13,723 nt of DNA from JBCCSZ01 sp039199225 (lineage in GTDB: Bacteria > Bacteroidota > Bacteroidia > Chitinophagales > Saprospiraceae): contig JBCCSZ010000219.1 in assembly GCA_039199225.1 (NCBI GenBank), positions 1 through 13,723 of the forward strand. Direction: 5' to 3'. How positions within the stretch are numbered: position 1 is the first letter of the stretch; the number at the start of each line of letters is the position of its first letter. Positions 1 to 7,017 of the stretch are shown piece by piece. The notes below the pieces were generated by a model, which was not told the origin of the DNA, searched no databases, and was given only the letters and a program-made list of their open reading frames with translations. The translations under genes were made by a program, and so were the position numbers.

Positions 1-375
1 GTCCGAGCGATTCCCGGCGATTTTAATGGAAATGGTCTGACAGATATTGCGCTGGTTCGCCAGACGCCCGGTTGGAGTACGATCCCGATCGCTTTTGCCC
101 AGGGAGATGGCAGTTGGAAGATTACCAATGGTGGCGTGACGGATTTTATACAAAACTGGGCCAACCAACCCGGTGTACGAGCGATTCCCGGCGATTTTAA
201 TGGAAATGGTCTGACAGATATTGCGCTGGTTCGCCAGACGCCCGGTTGGAGTACCATTCCGATCGCTTTTGCCCAGGGAGATGGCAGTTGGAAGATCACC
301 AATGGTGGCGTGACGGATTTTGTACAAAACTGGGCCAATCAACCCGGTGTCCGAGTGGTCCCCGGTATTTTTAAT
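1..375 (+). repeat. 174-bp in-frame tandem repeat, two full copies and a partial third
   Basis: The copies begin at 1, 175 and 349, exactly 174 bp (58 codons) apart. By eye, copies 1 and 2 differ at only about six positions, and only one changes the protein (Ile to Val in TDFIQNW/TDFVQNW). The third copy keeps recognisable similarity for about 27 bp and then diverges. Near-identity at synonymous sites points to recent duplication or gene conversion. The array probably continues to the left of the window. Confidence 0.9.
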
Positions 376-396
376 ACCGCTTTGGTCCCAGCGTAG
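1..396 (+). CDS. FG-GAP/VCBS repeat protein, 3' end only
   Basis: The reading frame is open from the first base and ends at TAG 394-396, so only the last 131 residues are visible; the real start lies upstream, and the GTG at 136 is an internal valine. Each 58-residue unit holds a DFNGNGLTD loop, the calcium-binding-like DxNxNGxxD pattern of FG-GAP/VCBS beta-propeller blades, followed by WSTIPIAFAQGDGSW. Proteins of this family are usually secreted or surface-exposed adhesive or binding proteins; that role is inferred here. The third unit departs from the pattern after GVRVVPG and stops with IFNTALVPA, losing the calcium loop. No T9SS sorting domain follows, which is odd for a secreted Bacteroidota repeat protein and suggests a truncated gene or another export route. 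A short hairpin (7-bp arms, 3-nt loop, 363-379) lies in the last codons. Family call fairly sure; function unknown. Confidence 0.75.
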   Translation, partial: VRAIPGDFNGNGLTDIALVRQTPGWSTIPIAFAQGDGSWKITNGGVTDFIQNWANQPGVRAIPGDFNGNGLTDIALVRQTPGWSTIPIAFAQGDGSWKITNGGVTDFVQNWANQPGVRVVPGIFNTALVPA

Positions 397-404
397 CGTT
401 TTGA

Positions 405-488
405 CATGGGTTGTCCCAGACTTTCTTTAGTCTAAAAGTGCCTCCAAAATCGGACGCAAGGCTTTTCTAAAGTTTGGGACGACCCATG
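405..488. repeat. long imperfect inverted repeat between convergent genes
   Basis: Arms 405-424 and 469-488 pair over 20 positions around a 44-nt centre. Eighteen pairs are Watson-Crick; the other two (412/481 and 419/474) would be U-G or G-U in plus-strand RNA but A-C mismatches in minus-strand RNA. The structure fills nearly all of the gap between the VCBS gene stop and the YraN gene stop. A smaller competing hairpin (AGACT at 418-422 with AGTCT at 429-433) overlaps the left arm. No T-run follows either arm, so it is not a classical intrinsic terminator. It could be a 3' end structure, a small repetitive or MITE-like element, or a recombination scar. Confidence 0.6.
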
Positions 489-498
489 CATCCAAGGA

Positions 499-858
499 TC
501 AATTGTAAAATGCATCCTCAAAATGCTCGATTTTGGCTTCCTTAGAAGGGGAAAGAAGAACAGAGACAATGTCGAAGCGAAACTCCCATTCATGTTCGAT
601 TTGCTCCATGTAAATGCCAGCGGCTTCAACCATTAACGCTTCCTTTCGAGCATTTACTTTACTGGCGGGATGACCAAAAAGATCGCTGCTTCGGGTTTTC
701 ACTTCCACAAAAACCAGAATGCTGCCGTCCCAGCAAATCAAGTCGATTTCTGCTCGGCGGTACCGCCAGTTGCATTCCAGGACTTTGTAACCTTTCTCCT
801 CCAGATAACGTCTTGCCAGTACCTCACCGGTCTGGCCGAGTTCGTTGTGTTTTGCCAA
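499..858 (-). CDS. yraN: UPF0102 (YraN) family nuclease-fold protein
   Basis: The 119-residue product matches UPF0102/YraN from end to end: N-terminal AKHNELGQTGE, then YLEEKGYKVLECNWR, then EIDLICWDG and FVEVKTR. Acidic and lysine residues E37, D39, E52 and K54 form the E-x-D...E-x-K pattern of restriction-endonuclease-like folds, with another Asp at 96. The family is thought to act in DNA processing, but its substrate is not well established, so the role is inference. The start is TTG at 858: the family begins with this M-A-x-H-N-E-L-G pattern, an in-frame stop lies at 886-888 upstream with no ATG or GTG between, and the nearby ATG at 866 is in another frame. The gene is divergent from the sigma factor on its right and convergent with the VCBS gene on its left. 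Confidence 0.9.
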   Translation of the reverse strand: MAKHNELGQTGEVLARRYLEEKGYKVLECNWRYRRAEIDLICWDGSILVFVEVKTRSSDLFGHPASKVNARKEALMVEAAGIYMEQIEHEWEFRFDIVSVLLSPSKEAKIEHFEDAFYN

Positions 859-914
859 AACGACATGGTTTACAGGTGAATTGCTTTAAAAATACACATT
901 AATGTAGCAGATAA

Positions 915-945
915 TTCGTCTTGTCTACAAAAGTCGATAATTTTG
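915..945 (+). promoter_or_regulatory. candidate Bacteroidota promoter for the FecI-type sigma gene
   Basis: TAATTTTG at 938-945 is a full match to the Bacteroidota -7 consensus TAnnTTTG. Exactly 19 nt upstream, TTCG at 915-918 is a one-mismatch version of the -33 TTTG. Transcription would begin near 952, which places the TTG at 921 upstream of the message and favours the ATG at 981 as start codon. A 10-bp palindrome (896-905) lies just upstream. Confidence 0.5.
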
Positions 946-980
946 GGCAAGTGGCGGAGCTTCCGCCTTTATTTTATCAT

Positions 981-1493
981 ATGGCAAAGCAAGCGAACAA
1001 TTGCTGTGATGAAGGCCGATACAAGGCTTTATTTGAGGAACAGGCCGAACACCTGCGCAATTTCCTGTACTACAAATGTGGAAATCTTGAATTGGCTGCT
1101 GACTTGATGCAGGAAGCCTTTCTGCGGCTGTGGCGCGACTGCCACAAAGTTCCCATTGATAAAGCGCGTGCTTTTCTGTTCCGAATTGCCAATAATCTAT
1201 TTTTAGATCACGCCCGGCACCAGCAAGTTGTCCAGAAATTTAAGAGCCAACACTTTCCAGTAGGTACCAATGAATCTCCCGAATTTCAGTATGAAACCGA
1301 AGAGTTTCGCCAGCAGTTGGAGGCGTATATTAATGCTTTGCCAGAGACGGCCCGAGAGGTTTTTCTGCTCAGTCGGATAGAGAAGATGACCTACAAGGAG
1401 ATCGCTGAGCGACTGGAAGTGAGTGTTAAGACGGTTGAAAAGAGGATGTCCAAGGCCCTGGCTGAATTGCGAAAGCTTCACCCAAAAATATAG
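981..1493 (+). CDS. FecI-type ECF RNA polymerase sigma factor
   Basis: The product is a 170-residue ECF sigma factor with two domains. Region 2 (about 17-82) contains LYYKCGN, DLMQEAFLRLW and RAFLFRIANNLFLDHAR, the core-binding and -10-recognising helices. Region 4 (about 114-166) contains LPETAREVFLLSRIEKMTY and the helix-turn-helix TYKEIAERLEVSVKTVEKR that reads the -35 element. FecR and a TonB-dependent transducer follow directly, so it most likely belongs to a Fec-like cell-surface signalling system and drives transcription when the receptor is occupied. An in-frame TTG at 921 would add 20 residues (190 total); ATG 981 is preferred because a good promoter-like site lies between the two and the stretch before the ATG is AT-rich, as is usual for starts in this phylum. 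The family call is secure; the start is moderately sure. Confidence 0.92.
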   Translation: MAKQANNCCDEGRYKALFEEQAEHLRNFLYYKCGNLELAADLMQEAFLRLWRDCHKVPIDKARAFLFRIANNLFLDHARHQQVVQKFKSQHFPVGTNESPEFQYETEEFRQQLEAYINALPETAREVFLLSRIEKMTYKEIAERLEVSVKTVEKRMSKALAELRKLHPKI

Positions 1494-1526
1494 GAGAGTT
1501 ATTTTTTACGCCTAAAATCGAATTGG

Positions 1527-1556
1527 TTGTAGGGTAAGTGATGAGTAGTACGTTTT
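1527..1556 (+). promoter_or_regulatory. candidate promoter upstream of fecR-like gene
   Basis: TTG at 1527-1529 is followed by exactly 19 nt and then TACGTTTT (1549-1556), five of the six fixed bases of the TAnnTTTG -7 element. The site lies in the 94-bp gap between the sigma and FecR genes, with a predicted start of transcription near 1563. It would let fecR and the receptor be expressed independently of the sigma gene. It could also be the target of the locus's own sigma factor, which the sequence cannot settle. Confidence 0.4.
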
Positions 1557-1587
1557 ATAGTTAATCTTAGCAAACGAATCAATTGCA

Positions 1588-2508
1588 TTGAAAGAAGACG
1601 ACAAATACGATGACGATATGCTGCTGGCCCGCTGGTTGGACGGATCGATCGGTGAAGAGGAGCTGAAGCGACTTTCGGCCAGTGTCGATTTGGAGGCATT
1701 CCAAAAGCGATTGGATGCTGTGGAAAAGCTGCGTCCACCAGCCTTGGATACCAATAGGGCCTGGGACCGTCTGAATGCTCGTCGGACAGAAGCCAAAGTC
1801 GTACCTGCTCGCCGCCGATTCTTATTCCGGCTGTCTGTTGCAGCCTCTGTATTGCTGGTGGTAGCTGCTGCTTGGTGGTTTTTGTCAGATGCGACGATTG
1901 CTGTTTCAAGCGGTGCCGGAGAGCAGATGGCCGTTGAGCTTCCGGCGGGTTCCAATGTGCAATTGCATCCTGAATCCAGTTTGAGCTACGATGCTTCGGC
2001 TTGGTCGGACAAACGCGCGGTACGCCTGAAGGGGGCCGCCTATTTCGAGGTCAGCAAAGGCCAAGCCTTCATTGTCAACAGCCCTCAAGGCGTTGTCGAA
2101 GTTTTAGGTACCCAATTTGATGTATATGCTTTCGACGAAGTCTTCGAAGTGAAGTGCTACGAAGGCAAAGTACGGGTCAACCACAAAGGCCGGGCCGTGG
2201 TGCTAACGGCGAACCAAGCAATTCGTTTTGAAGGGGGTGCTTCCGAAGATTGGATCATGCCTCCGGGACAAACACCAGACTGGCAAAGCCAAATGAGTCG
2301 CTACAAAAGTGCCAAACTCAAGCAGGTTTTTGCAGATATGCAACGCCGTTTTGGTCGTTCCATCTCCTTCAGCCAAGAAATTGGAGAAAGCGTTTACACA
2401 GGAGGCTTTACCCACAAAGACTTAGAAAGAGCGCTCCGAATGGTTTGCGACCCTATGGAGCTGACCTTCGACATACAGGTAAACAAGGTAATCATCCGAA
2501 AAAAATAG
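1588..2508 (+). CDS. FecR family anti-sigma regulator with DUF4974-type domain
   Basis: This 306-residue inner-membrane protein should hold the neighbouring sigma factor in check and pass on the receptor signal. The cytoplasmic N terminus (1-78) has the FecR-type start DDMLLARWLDGSIGEEEL. One membrane helix covers about 79-99 after an arginine cluster (ARRRFLFR). The periplasmic FecR domain (about 107-205) shows LPAGSNVQLHPESSLSY, LKGAAYFEVSKG and VEVLGTQFDVYA. The C terminus (about 237-306) matches the DUF4974 domain of Bacteroidota FecR proteins: KLKQVFADMQRRFG, YTGGF and LERALRMV. The start is TTG at 1588, since it keeps the acidic lead-in before LLARW; ATG at 1618 would remove ten residues. 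It lies 94 bp after the sigma gene and 30 bp before the receptor, a gap holding a small hairpin (5-bp arms, 2509-2526). Confidence 0.92.
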   Translation: MKEDDKYDDDMLLARWLDGSIGEEELKRLSASVDLEAFQKRLDAVEKLRPPALDTNRAWDRLNARRTEAKVVPARRRFLFRLSVAASVLLVVAAAWWFLSDATIAVSSGAGEQMAVELPAGSNVQLHPESSLSYDASAWSDKRAVRLKGAAYFEVSKGQAFIVNSPQGVVEVLGTQFDVYAFDEVFEVKCYEGKVRVNHKGRAVVLTANQAIRFEGGASEDWIMPPGQTPDWQSQMSRYKSAKLKQVFADMQRRFGRSISFSQEIGESVYTGGFTHKDLERALRMVCDPMELTFDIQVNKVIIRKK

Positions 2509-2538
2509 CCGTCCGCCTTTCGACGGAATCAAAACGAC

Positions 2539-5217
2539 ATGCAAAACCCTGCGTTTTCATCGAAGAATGGCCTTCTTTGGGTGCTTTGCTGGCTATGCTC
2601 CATCTCTGCCCTTGCACAACCGAGTGAACCACTGAGTTTTGAATTCCAAAAAGTACCGCTGAAAACAGCCCTGGACGAAATCAGCCAACAGCTGCATTGC
2701 ACCTTTGCCTACAGCGATGCTTACATCTCTCCTCATACCATTAATCTAACCATCAAAGAGCAATCCCTGGATACCGTCTTAGAACGACTCCTCGAAAATA
2801 CTGGCCTGTCCTTTTCATTGGAAGATTATCCCTATATCCCGCTCTTGCTAGAGGCTGACCAAACGGCTTTGCCACCGCCTAAAGAATGGCCGATTCAGTC
2901 GATTTGTGGTGAAGTGATCGATGGTCAAAGTGGTGAAAAGCTGGCTTTTGCCAACGTCCGTCTCGTGGGAACGTCGAGGGGAGGTAGCACAGATGAGCAG
3001 GGGCGCTTTCGCTTTGTCGCGACGGCTGATTGGGGGGATACCCTGGAGGTGAGCTATCTGGGATATGAACGACAGCTTGTGGCTTTGCAGGCTTTGAAGA
3101 ACAGCCCTTGTTTGTCGATTGAGATGCAATACAACGAAATGGAAATGCCAGCCGTGATGGTCAAGGATAAAGCCTTGACTTTACTTCGTGCCGACCGAAA
3201 TGGCGGTGGTTATCGCATCTTACCCAATAAAGTCGGTGCGGTACCTGGCTGGGGAGATGCCGATTTATTTCGTCTGCTACAGTTGATGCCCGGAGTGAGT
3301 TCGACCGATGAGTCGGCCTCTGGCCTCTCGGTTCGCGGTGGTACGCCAGATCAGAATTTGGTTTTGTGGGATGGAATTCCCATTTATCATACCGGACATT
3401 TCTTTGGGATGCTGTCGGCCTTCAATCCCCAAATTGTCGAGGAGGTTTCCGTTTATCGGGGAGGCTTTGGTGCCAAGTATGGCGGCCGGGTATCCAGCGT
3501 CATTGATATTAAAAGCAGTCCTTCCCAGGTCGACTCCTTCGAGATTGGTGCTGGAATGGACCTCATCAGTTTGAATGGATACATCAAGTTTCCCATTTTT
3601 AAAAAGAAGGCTGGCTTTCAGTTTGCCTTTCGCAATTCTATTACAGACGACTTGCAAAGCGCTACTTTCCAACGGCTCTTCAAACAGATTGCAGCCAACG
3701 GCAAGATTGGCGATCAGCAACAACTTCTCAGCGAGGGCAGCGAGGAATTCACTGCTTATCCGCTGTTCAGCTATTCCGAGATCAATGCAAAGTTGGTCTT
3801 CAGGCAGAACGAGCGATCCAAGGGGAGCATTAGCTTTCACGGCTCTGGCGATCAGTTTGACTATGAGGTAGCGTCTCGTGGCAACCAGTATTTTTTAAAT
3901 AATGATAGACTTGTATTTAACTCGGTGGGGACTAGCATCAATTTGGAGCAGCGATGGACTTCGGAATTCGATACTGAAATTAACTTGGTGGTCTGGGGCT
4001 ATGAGAGTATTTACGAGGCCGCCTACAGCCTTGATACAGCGGTGGCTTTTCAGGGGCGAGGCGGGCTGACCAATCGAATATCAGGTGTGGAGCTCCGGGT
4101 CGATAATCGCTTTTACATTCAAAAAAACCATCGATTGAACCTCGGATATCAGGCCACCCGGACCAATGCCGAGCTGGTTTATTTGCAGCAAGTTTTGTCG
4201 GAAGGCATCGACGATTCGGTCAATGTGGCTTTCGACGGCATTGTCAACACGATTTATGTCGACTACGATTATCGAATTGAGGATCAACTATCCATAGATG
4301 TTGGTTTGCGCTACAATGTTTTCAGGTCGCAAGAACTCGGTCTGTGGGAGCCCCGCATCTCTGTCGACTACCAGCCGATGGGCGACGATTTGCACCTCAA
4401 GGTGGCTTTGGGGCAGTACCACCAATTCGCCAGCCAGATTGTCGAATCCAACGAATTGGGGCTGGGAGAGCAGCTGTGGATTTTTGCAGATGTGGACAAC
4501 CTGCCCATTGTGAGGGCTTGGCAAGCATCCCTCGGGGCTTCCTGGCGAAAGAATGGATGGATTTACGACCTGGAGTTTTATGGCAAAAGGACCGACAATC
4601 TGACGACCCTTCGATTGCGCTTCGAGGAAGACCTGGAAAGAGCGCCCTTTTCCCATGGCTCATCCAGCGCTTGGGGTATGGACCTGCTGATCAAAAAGCA
4701 ATGGAATCGATACAATAGCTGGTTGTCCTATAGCTTGGCCGGTGTTCGCTATAAATTTGACAGCATTGATGAGAACCGTTGGTTTCCAGCCTTGCACGAC
4801 CAACGCCACCAGTTGAGCTGGACCCACATATTCAATTCCAAGAAATGGGACTTATCGGCCAACTTTGCCTTTGGCAGCGGGCGGCCTTATACACCAGCCA
4901 GTGGGGTAGAAGAGGTAGAAAATAAAGATACAGGGCAAATATATTATCGAGCCAGATACGATGATCGCAATTCTGCGCGTTTACCTATATATCAAAGAGT
5001 AGACCTGAGCGCAGCTTTCAAGTTTGGAAATGCCCGTAAAGGCCACAAAGGCAAAGTCGGTTTATCCATTTTCAACTTCTTTGACCGGGTCAACATCAGA
5101 AATCGGGATTACATCATCAAAACGCCCGATCAAAACAATCCCTCTCCCGAATTAGTCCGTTTGGACCGCCATTTGCTTGGTGTAACTCCGAACATCTTTT
5201 TCCAATACAAGTGGTAA
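2539..5217 (+). CDS. TonB-dependent transducer with STN and CarboxypepD_reg-like domains
   Basis: This 892-residue outer-membrane receptor has a signal peptide ending near SALA-Q (residues 26/27). A periplasmic STN domain (about 32-95: FEFQKVPLKTALDEISQQ, LDTVLERLLENTG) is the part of Fec-type transducers that contacts FecR. A CarboxypepD_reg-like beta domain follows (about 120-200: GEVIDGQSGEKLAFANVRL, GGSTDEQGRFRF, VSYLGYER). The plug (about 215-325) contains LLQLMPGV, SVRGGTPDQNLVLWDGIPIY and YRGGFGAKYGGR. The rest is a beta-barrel ending in a terminal aromatic residue (FFQYKW), as expected for BAM-inserted barrels. Substrate is unknown: no SusD-like partner follows, which argues against a standard SusCD glycan system, and no siderophore gene is present. 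The sigma-FecR-STN order supports a signalling receptor. An antisense reading of 187 codons inside it is a shadow. Confidence 0.95.
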   Translation: MQNPAFSSKNGLLWVLCWLCSISALAQPSEPLSFEFQKVPLKTALDEISQQLHCTFAYSDAYISPHTINLTIKEQSLDTVLERLLENTGLSFSLEDYPYIPLLLEADQTALPPPKEWPIQSICGEVIDGQSGEKLAFANVRLVGTSRGGSTDEQGRFRFVATADWGDTLEVSYLGYERQLVALQALKNSPCLSIEMQYNEMEMPAVMVKDKALTLLRADRNGGGYRILPNKVGAVPGWGDADLFRLLQLMPGVSSTDESASGLSVRGGTPDQNLVLWDGIPIYHTGHFFGMLSAFNPQIVEEVSVYRGGFGAKYGGRVSSVIDIKSSPSQVDSFEIGAGMDLISLNGYIKFPIFKKKAGFQFAFRNSITDDLQSATFQRLFKQIAANGKIGDQQQLLSEGSEEFTAYPLFSYSEINAKLVFRQNERSKGSISFHGSGDQFDYEVASRGNQYFLNNDRLVFNSVGTSINLEQRWTSEFDTEINLVVWGYESIYEAAYSLDTAVAFQGRGGLTNRISGVELRVDNRFYIQKNHRLNLGYQATRTNAELVYLQQVLSEGIDDSVNVAFDGIVNTIYVDYDYRIEDQLSIDVGLRYNVFRSQELGLWEPRISVDYQPMGDDLHLKVALGQYHQFASQIVESNELGLGEQLWIFADVDNLPIVRAWQASLGASWRKNGWIYDLEFYGKRTDNLTTLRLRFEEDLERAPFSHGSSSAWGMDLLIKKQWNRYNSWLSYSLAGVRYKFDSIDENRWFPALHDQRHQLSWTHIFNSKKWDLSANFAFGSGRPYTPASGVEEVENKDTGQIYYRARYDDRNSARLPIYQRVDLSAAFKFGNARKGHKGKVGLSIFNFFDRVNIRNRDYIIKTPDQNNPSPELVRLDRHLLGVTPNIFFQYKW

Positions 5218-5388
5218 TTACTCATCTCTAAGAAGCTAAAGTACATGTCTGTTCACCATTGAATGGACCGTCTTTTAGTAGCAACTCAGTGTAAACTCAC
5301 CCCATCTTCTACAATTGGCTGACATTTGTGCAGGCGATAAGCTCCCTCTGCTTGAACAAACTAGGTAAAATAACCTTACTGTAAACCA

Positions 5389-5405
5389 ATTATGTGTCAC
5401 ATAAT
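5389..5405. promoter_or_regulatory. 17-bp perfect palindrome, candidate operator before the DUF1800 gene
   Basis: ATTATGTG-T-CACATAAT has perfect 8-bp arms around a single T and lies about 70 bp before the DUF1800 start. The heptamer CAATTAT overlaps its left edge (5387-5393) and recurs at 5408-5414, 21 bp or two helical turns away. This layout fits a dimeric regulator site, though no regulator can be named. The remainder of the gap 5218-5476 holds no convincing gene, no clear intrinsic terminator after the receptor, and only a weak -7-like TATTTTAG (5442-5449) without a properly spaced -33. Confidence 0.4.
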
Positions 5406-5476
5406 GACAATTATCCGTAGGGTATCTTGCGCCTAAGCCGTTATTTTAGCGTTGACACAATACTTATTAAAAACCA

Positions 5477-6934
5477 ATGAATATGATCGTTTTGAACTGT
5501 GCCACCGGGACCTTAGCACCCTACACACCTTCTGCCGACCGACCTTGGACCAGACAGCGAGTCCAGCATTTGTATCGGCGGCTAGGCATCGGCGCTACAC
5601 CGCAGCAAGTAGAAGATGCTTTGGTCCAATCACCTACCGATTTGGTAGATGCTATTATAGATCAAGCCAAAAATGCACCTCCTATTCCAGCACCGGTATT
5701 TGCCAACTGGACAGGCATAGATTACGATCCGGATGAATTCTTTCAACAACTGGAAGAGCATCGCATTGAGTGGGTAACTGCCTGGGTGAAGGATATGGCC
5801 GAGGTTCCGCTGAGAGGAAAATTGACGCTGTTTTGGTCCAACCACTTTGTAACTCGTCAGGAAGCTTACCTGTGTAGTTCCTACATGTATCAGTATTATA
5901 AGGTGTTAGAGGACAACTTTATGGGGAACTTCAAGGATTTTATCAGCGAAATTGGCCTGACGCCCGCTATGTTGATTTTCCTCAATGGCGCTGAAAATAC
6001 CAAATTTGCCCCCAACGAAAATTATGCACGCGAGTTGTACGAACTCTTTTCTTTGGGTGCCGACAATGGCTACACCCAGGAGGACATTGTAGAAACTTCC
6101 CGCGCCTTGACGGGCTATGTCAGTCGTCAGTTTATCTGCGATGCCATCACCTTCGATGAAAATTATTTTGATACGGATGACAAGACCATTTTTGGGCAGA
6201 CCGATAATTGGGGTTATGAGGATGTCATTCGGATTTTATTTGAGCAGCGGGCTGAAAAAATTTCCCAATTCATCTGTGGTAAGCTGTATCGCCATTTTGT
6301 GACAGATGAAATAGACGAAAACATCGTGAGTTCTCTGGCCGTTACCTTCCGCAATGCCAACTTTGAGTTGGAGCCCGTGTTGCGGCAGTTGTTCCGCTCC
6401 GAGCACTTTTTCGACGACGCAGTCATGCAGGTCAAAGTGAAAGCTCCAATCCATTATTCACTGACGTTGAGCAACGAATTGGGCTACGAGCAAACGCCGC
6501 AGAGATTCCTGGAGCATGCCTACTTTGGCGGCGAATTGGGGCAAGTCGTCTTTGAACCCATCGATGTAGCTGGATGGCCGGGCAACCGGGCCTGGATCGA
6601 CAGTAATACGCTGACCCTCCGTTGGAAAGTAGCACAGTTTCACATCTTTACACTCTACACCGATGAACCAGAGAAGCTTCGAGCTTTTGCCCAATCCCTG
6701 GCCGGGAATTCCAACGATCCGGATTTTATTACCCAATCCATTATAGACTTTTTCATTCCCAAAGGCATGCACACCCTGGCCATTTACGATCGGGCGACGG
6801 TGGTATTCAAAGGAGAAATTCCCCAAAATTACTACGATGATGGTACCTGGAACCTCTTCTGGGATACAGTGCCGGCGCAGGTCGGTGTACTGCTGGATTA
6901 CATCAGCCGCATCCCGGAATTTCAGACCACTTGA
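5477..6934 (+). CDS. DUF1800 family protein
   Basis: The 485-residue product carries the landmarks of DUF1800: HLYRRLGIGAT (31-41), RGKLTLFWSNHF (113-124), PNENYARELYELFSLG (179-194), ALTGYV (210-215) and, near the C terminus, DVAGWPGNRAWIDSNTLTLRW-like residues followed by a helical tail. The biochemical role of the family is not established; its genes are very often next to DUF1501 genes, as here. The start is ATG at 5477, eight bases after an A/T-rich run. No signal peptide, twin-arginine motif or C-terminal sorting domain is visible: residues 1-30 are neither strongly hydrophobic nor basic. Since the DUF1501 partner carries export signals, this protein is either cytoplasmic or carried out with its partner. 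The gap to the DUF1501 gene is 83 bp and contains a weak hairpin (6939-6962) without a T-run, so co-transcription is likely. Confidence 0.93.
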   Translation: MNMIVLNCATGTLAPYTPSADRPWTRQRVQHLYRRLGIGATPQQVEDALVQSPTDLVDAIIDQAKNAPPIPAPVFANWTGIDYDPDEFFQQLEEHRIEWVTAWVKDMAEVPLRGKLTLFWSNHFVTRQEAYLCSSYMYQYYKVLEDNFMGNFKDFISEIGLTPAMLIFLNGAENTKFAPNENYARELYELFSLGADNGYTQEDIVETSRALTGYVSRQFICDAITFDENYFDTDDKTIFGQTDNWGYEDVIRILFEQRAEKISQFICGKLYRHFVTDEIDENIVSSLAVTFRNANFELEPVLRQLFRSEHFFDDAVMQVKVKAPIHYSLTLSNELGYEQTPQRFLEHAYFGGELGQVVFEPIDVAGWPGNRAWIDSNTLTLRWKVAQFHIFTLYTDEPEKLRAFAQSLAGNSNDPDFITQSIIDFFIPKGMHTLAIYDRATVVFKGEIPQNYYDDGTWNLFWDTVPAQVGVLLDYISRIPEFQTT

Positions 6935-7017
6935 TTTTAGTTGCCATGCATGAGATGCAACTAGAACGATTCAAAAGCCCGTAGTGGGAATGTTTTCACT
7001 CCAAAATCAAAATCAAT

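Noticed and set aside
1..396. Possible CRISPR array from the repeated sequence
   Set aside because: The repeats are 174 bp, contiguous without spacers and in one coding frame; this is a protein repeat array.
432..629. 65-codon minus-strand frame overlapping the YraN gene end and the inverted repeat
   Set aside because: Most of it is out of frame with the well-matched YraN reading, and it shows no conserved motif.
2509..2526. Hairpin between the FecR gene and the receptor as a terminator
   Set aside because: The stem is only 5 bp with an 8-nt loop and is followed by AATCAAAACG rather than a T-run; the genes are most likely co-transcribed.
3277..3840. 187-codon open frame antisense to the receptor gene
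   Set aside because: It lies wholly within the plug and early barrel of the TonB-dependent receptor, has no recognisable motif and no promoter or start context; it is a shadow of the real frame.
5452..5736. 94-codon plus-strand frame overlapping the start of DUF1800
   Set aside because: It does not start at an ATG, its product is low-complexity and Arg/Tyr/Ser-rich, and it is out of frame with the clear DUF1800 motifs beginning at HLYRR.
6939..6962. Hairpin between DUF1800 and DUF1501 as a terminator
   Set aside because: The stem is about 6 bp plus a bulged extension and no T-run follows; it is too weak to split the pair into separate units.
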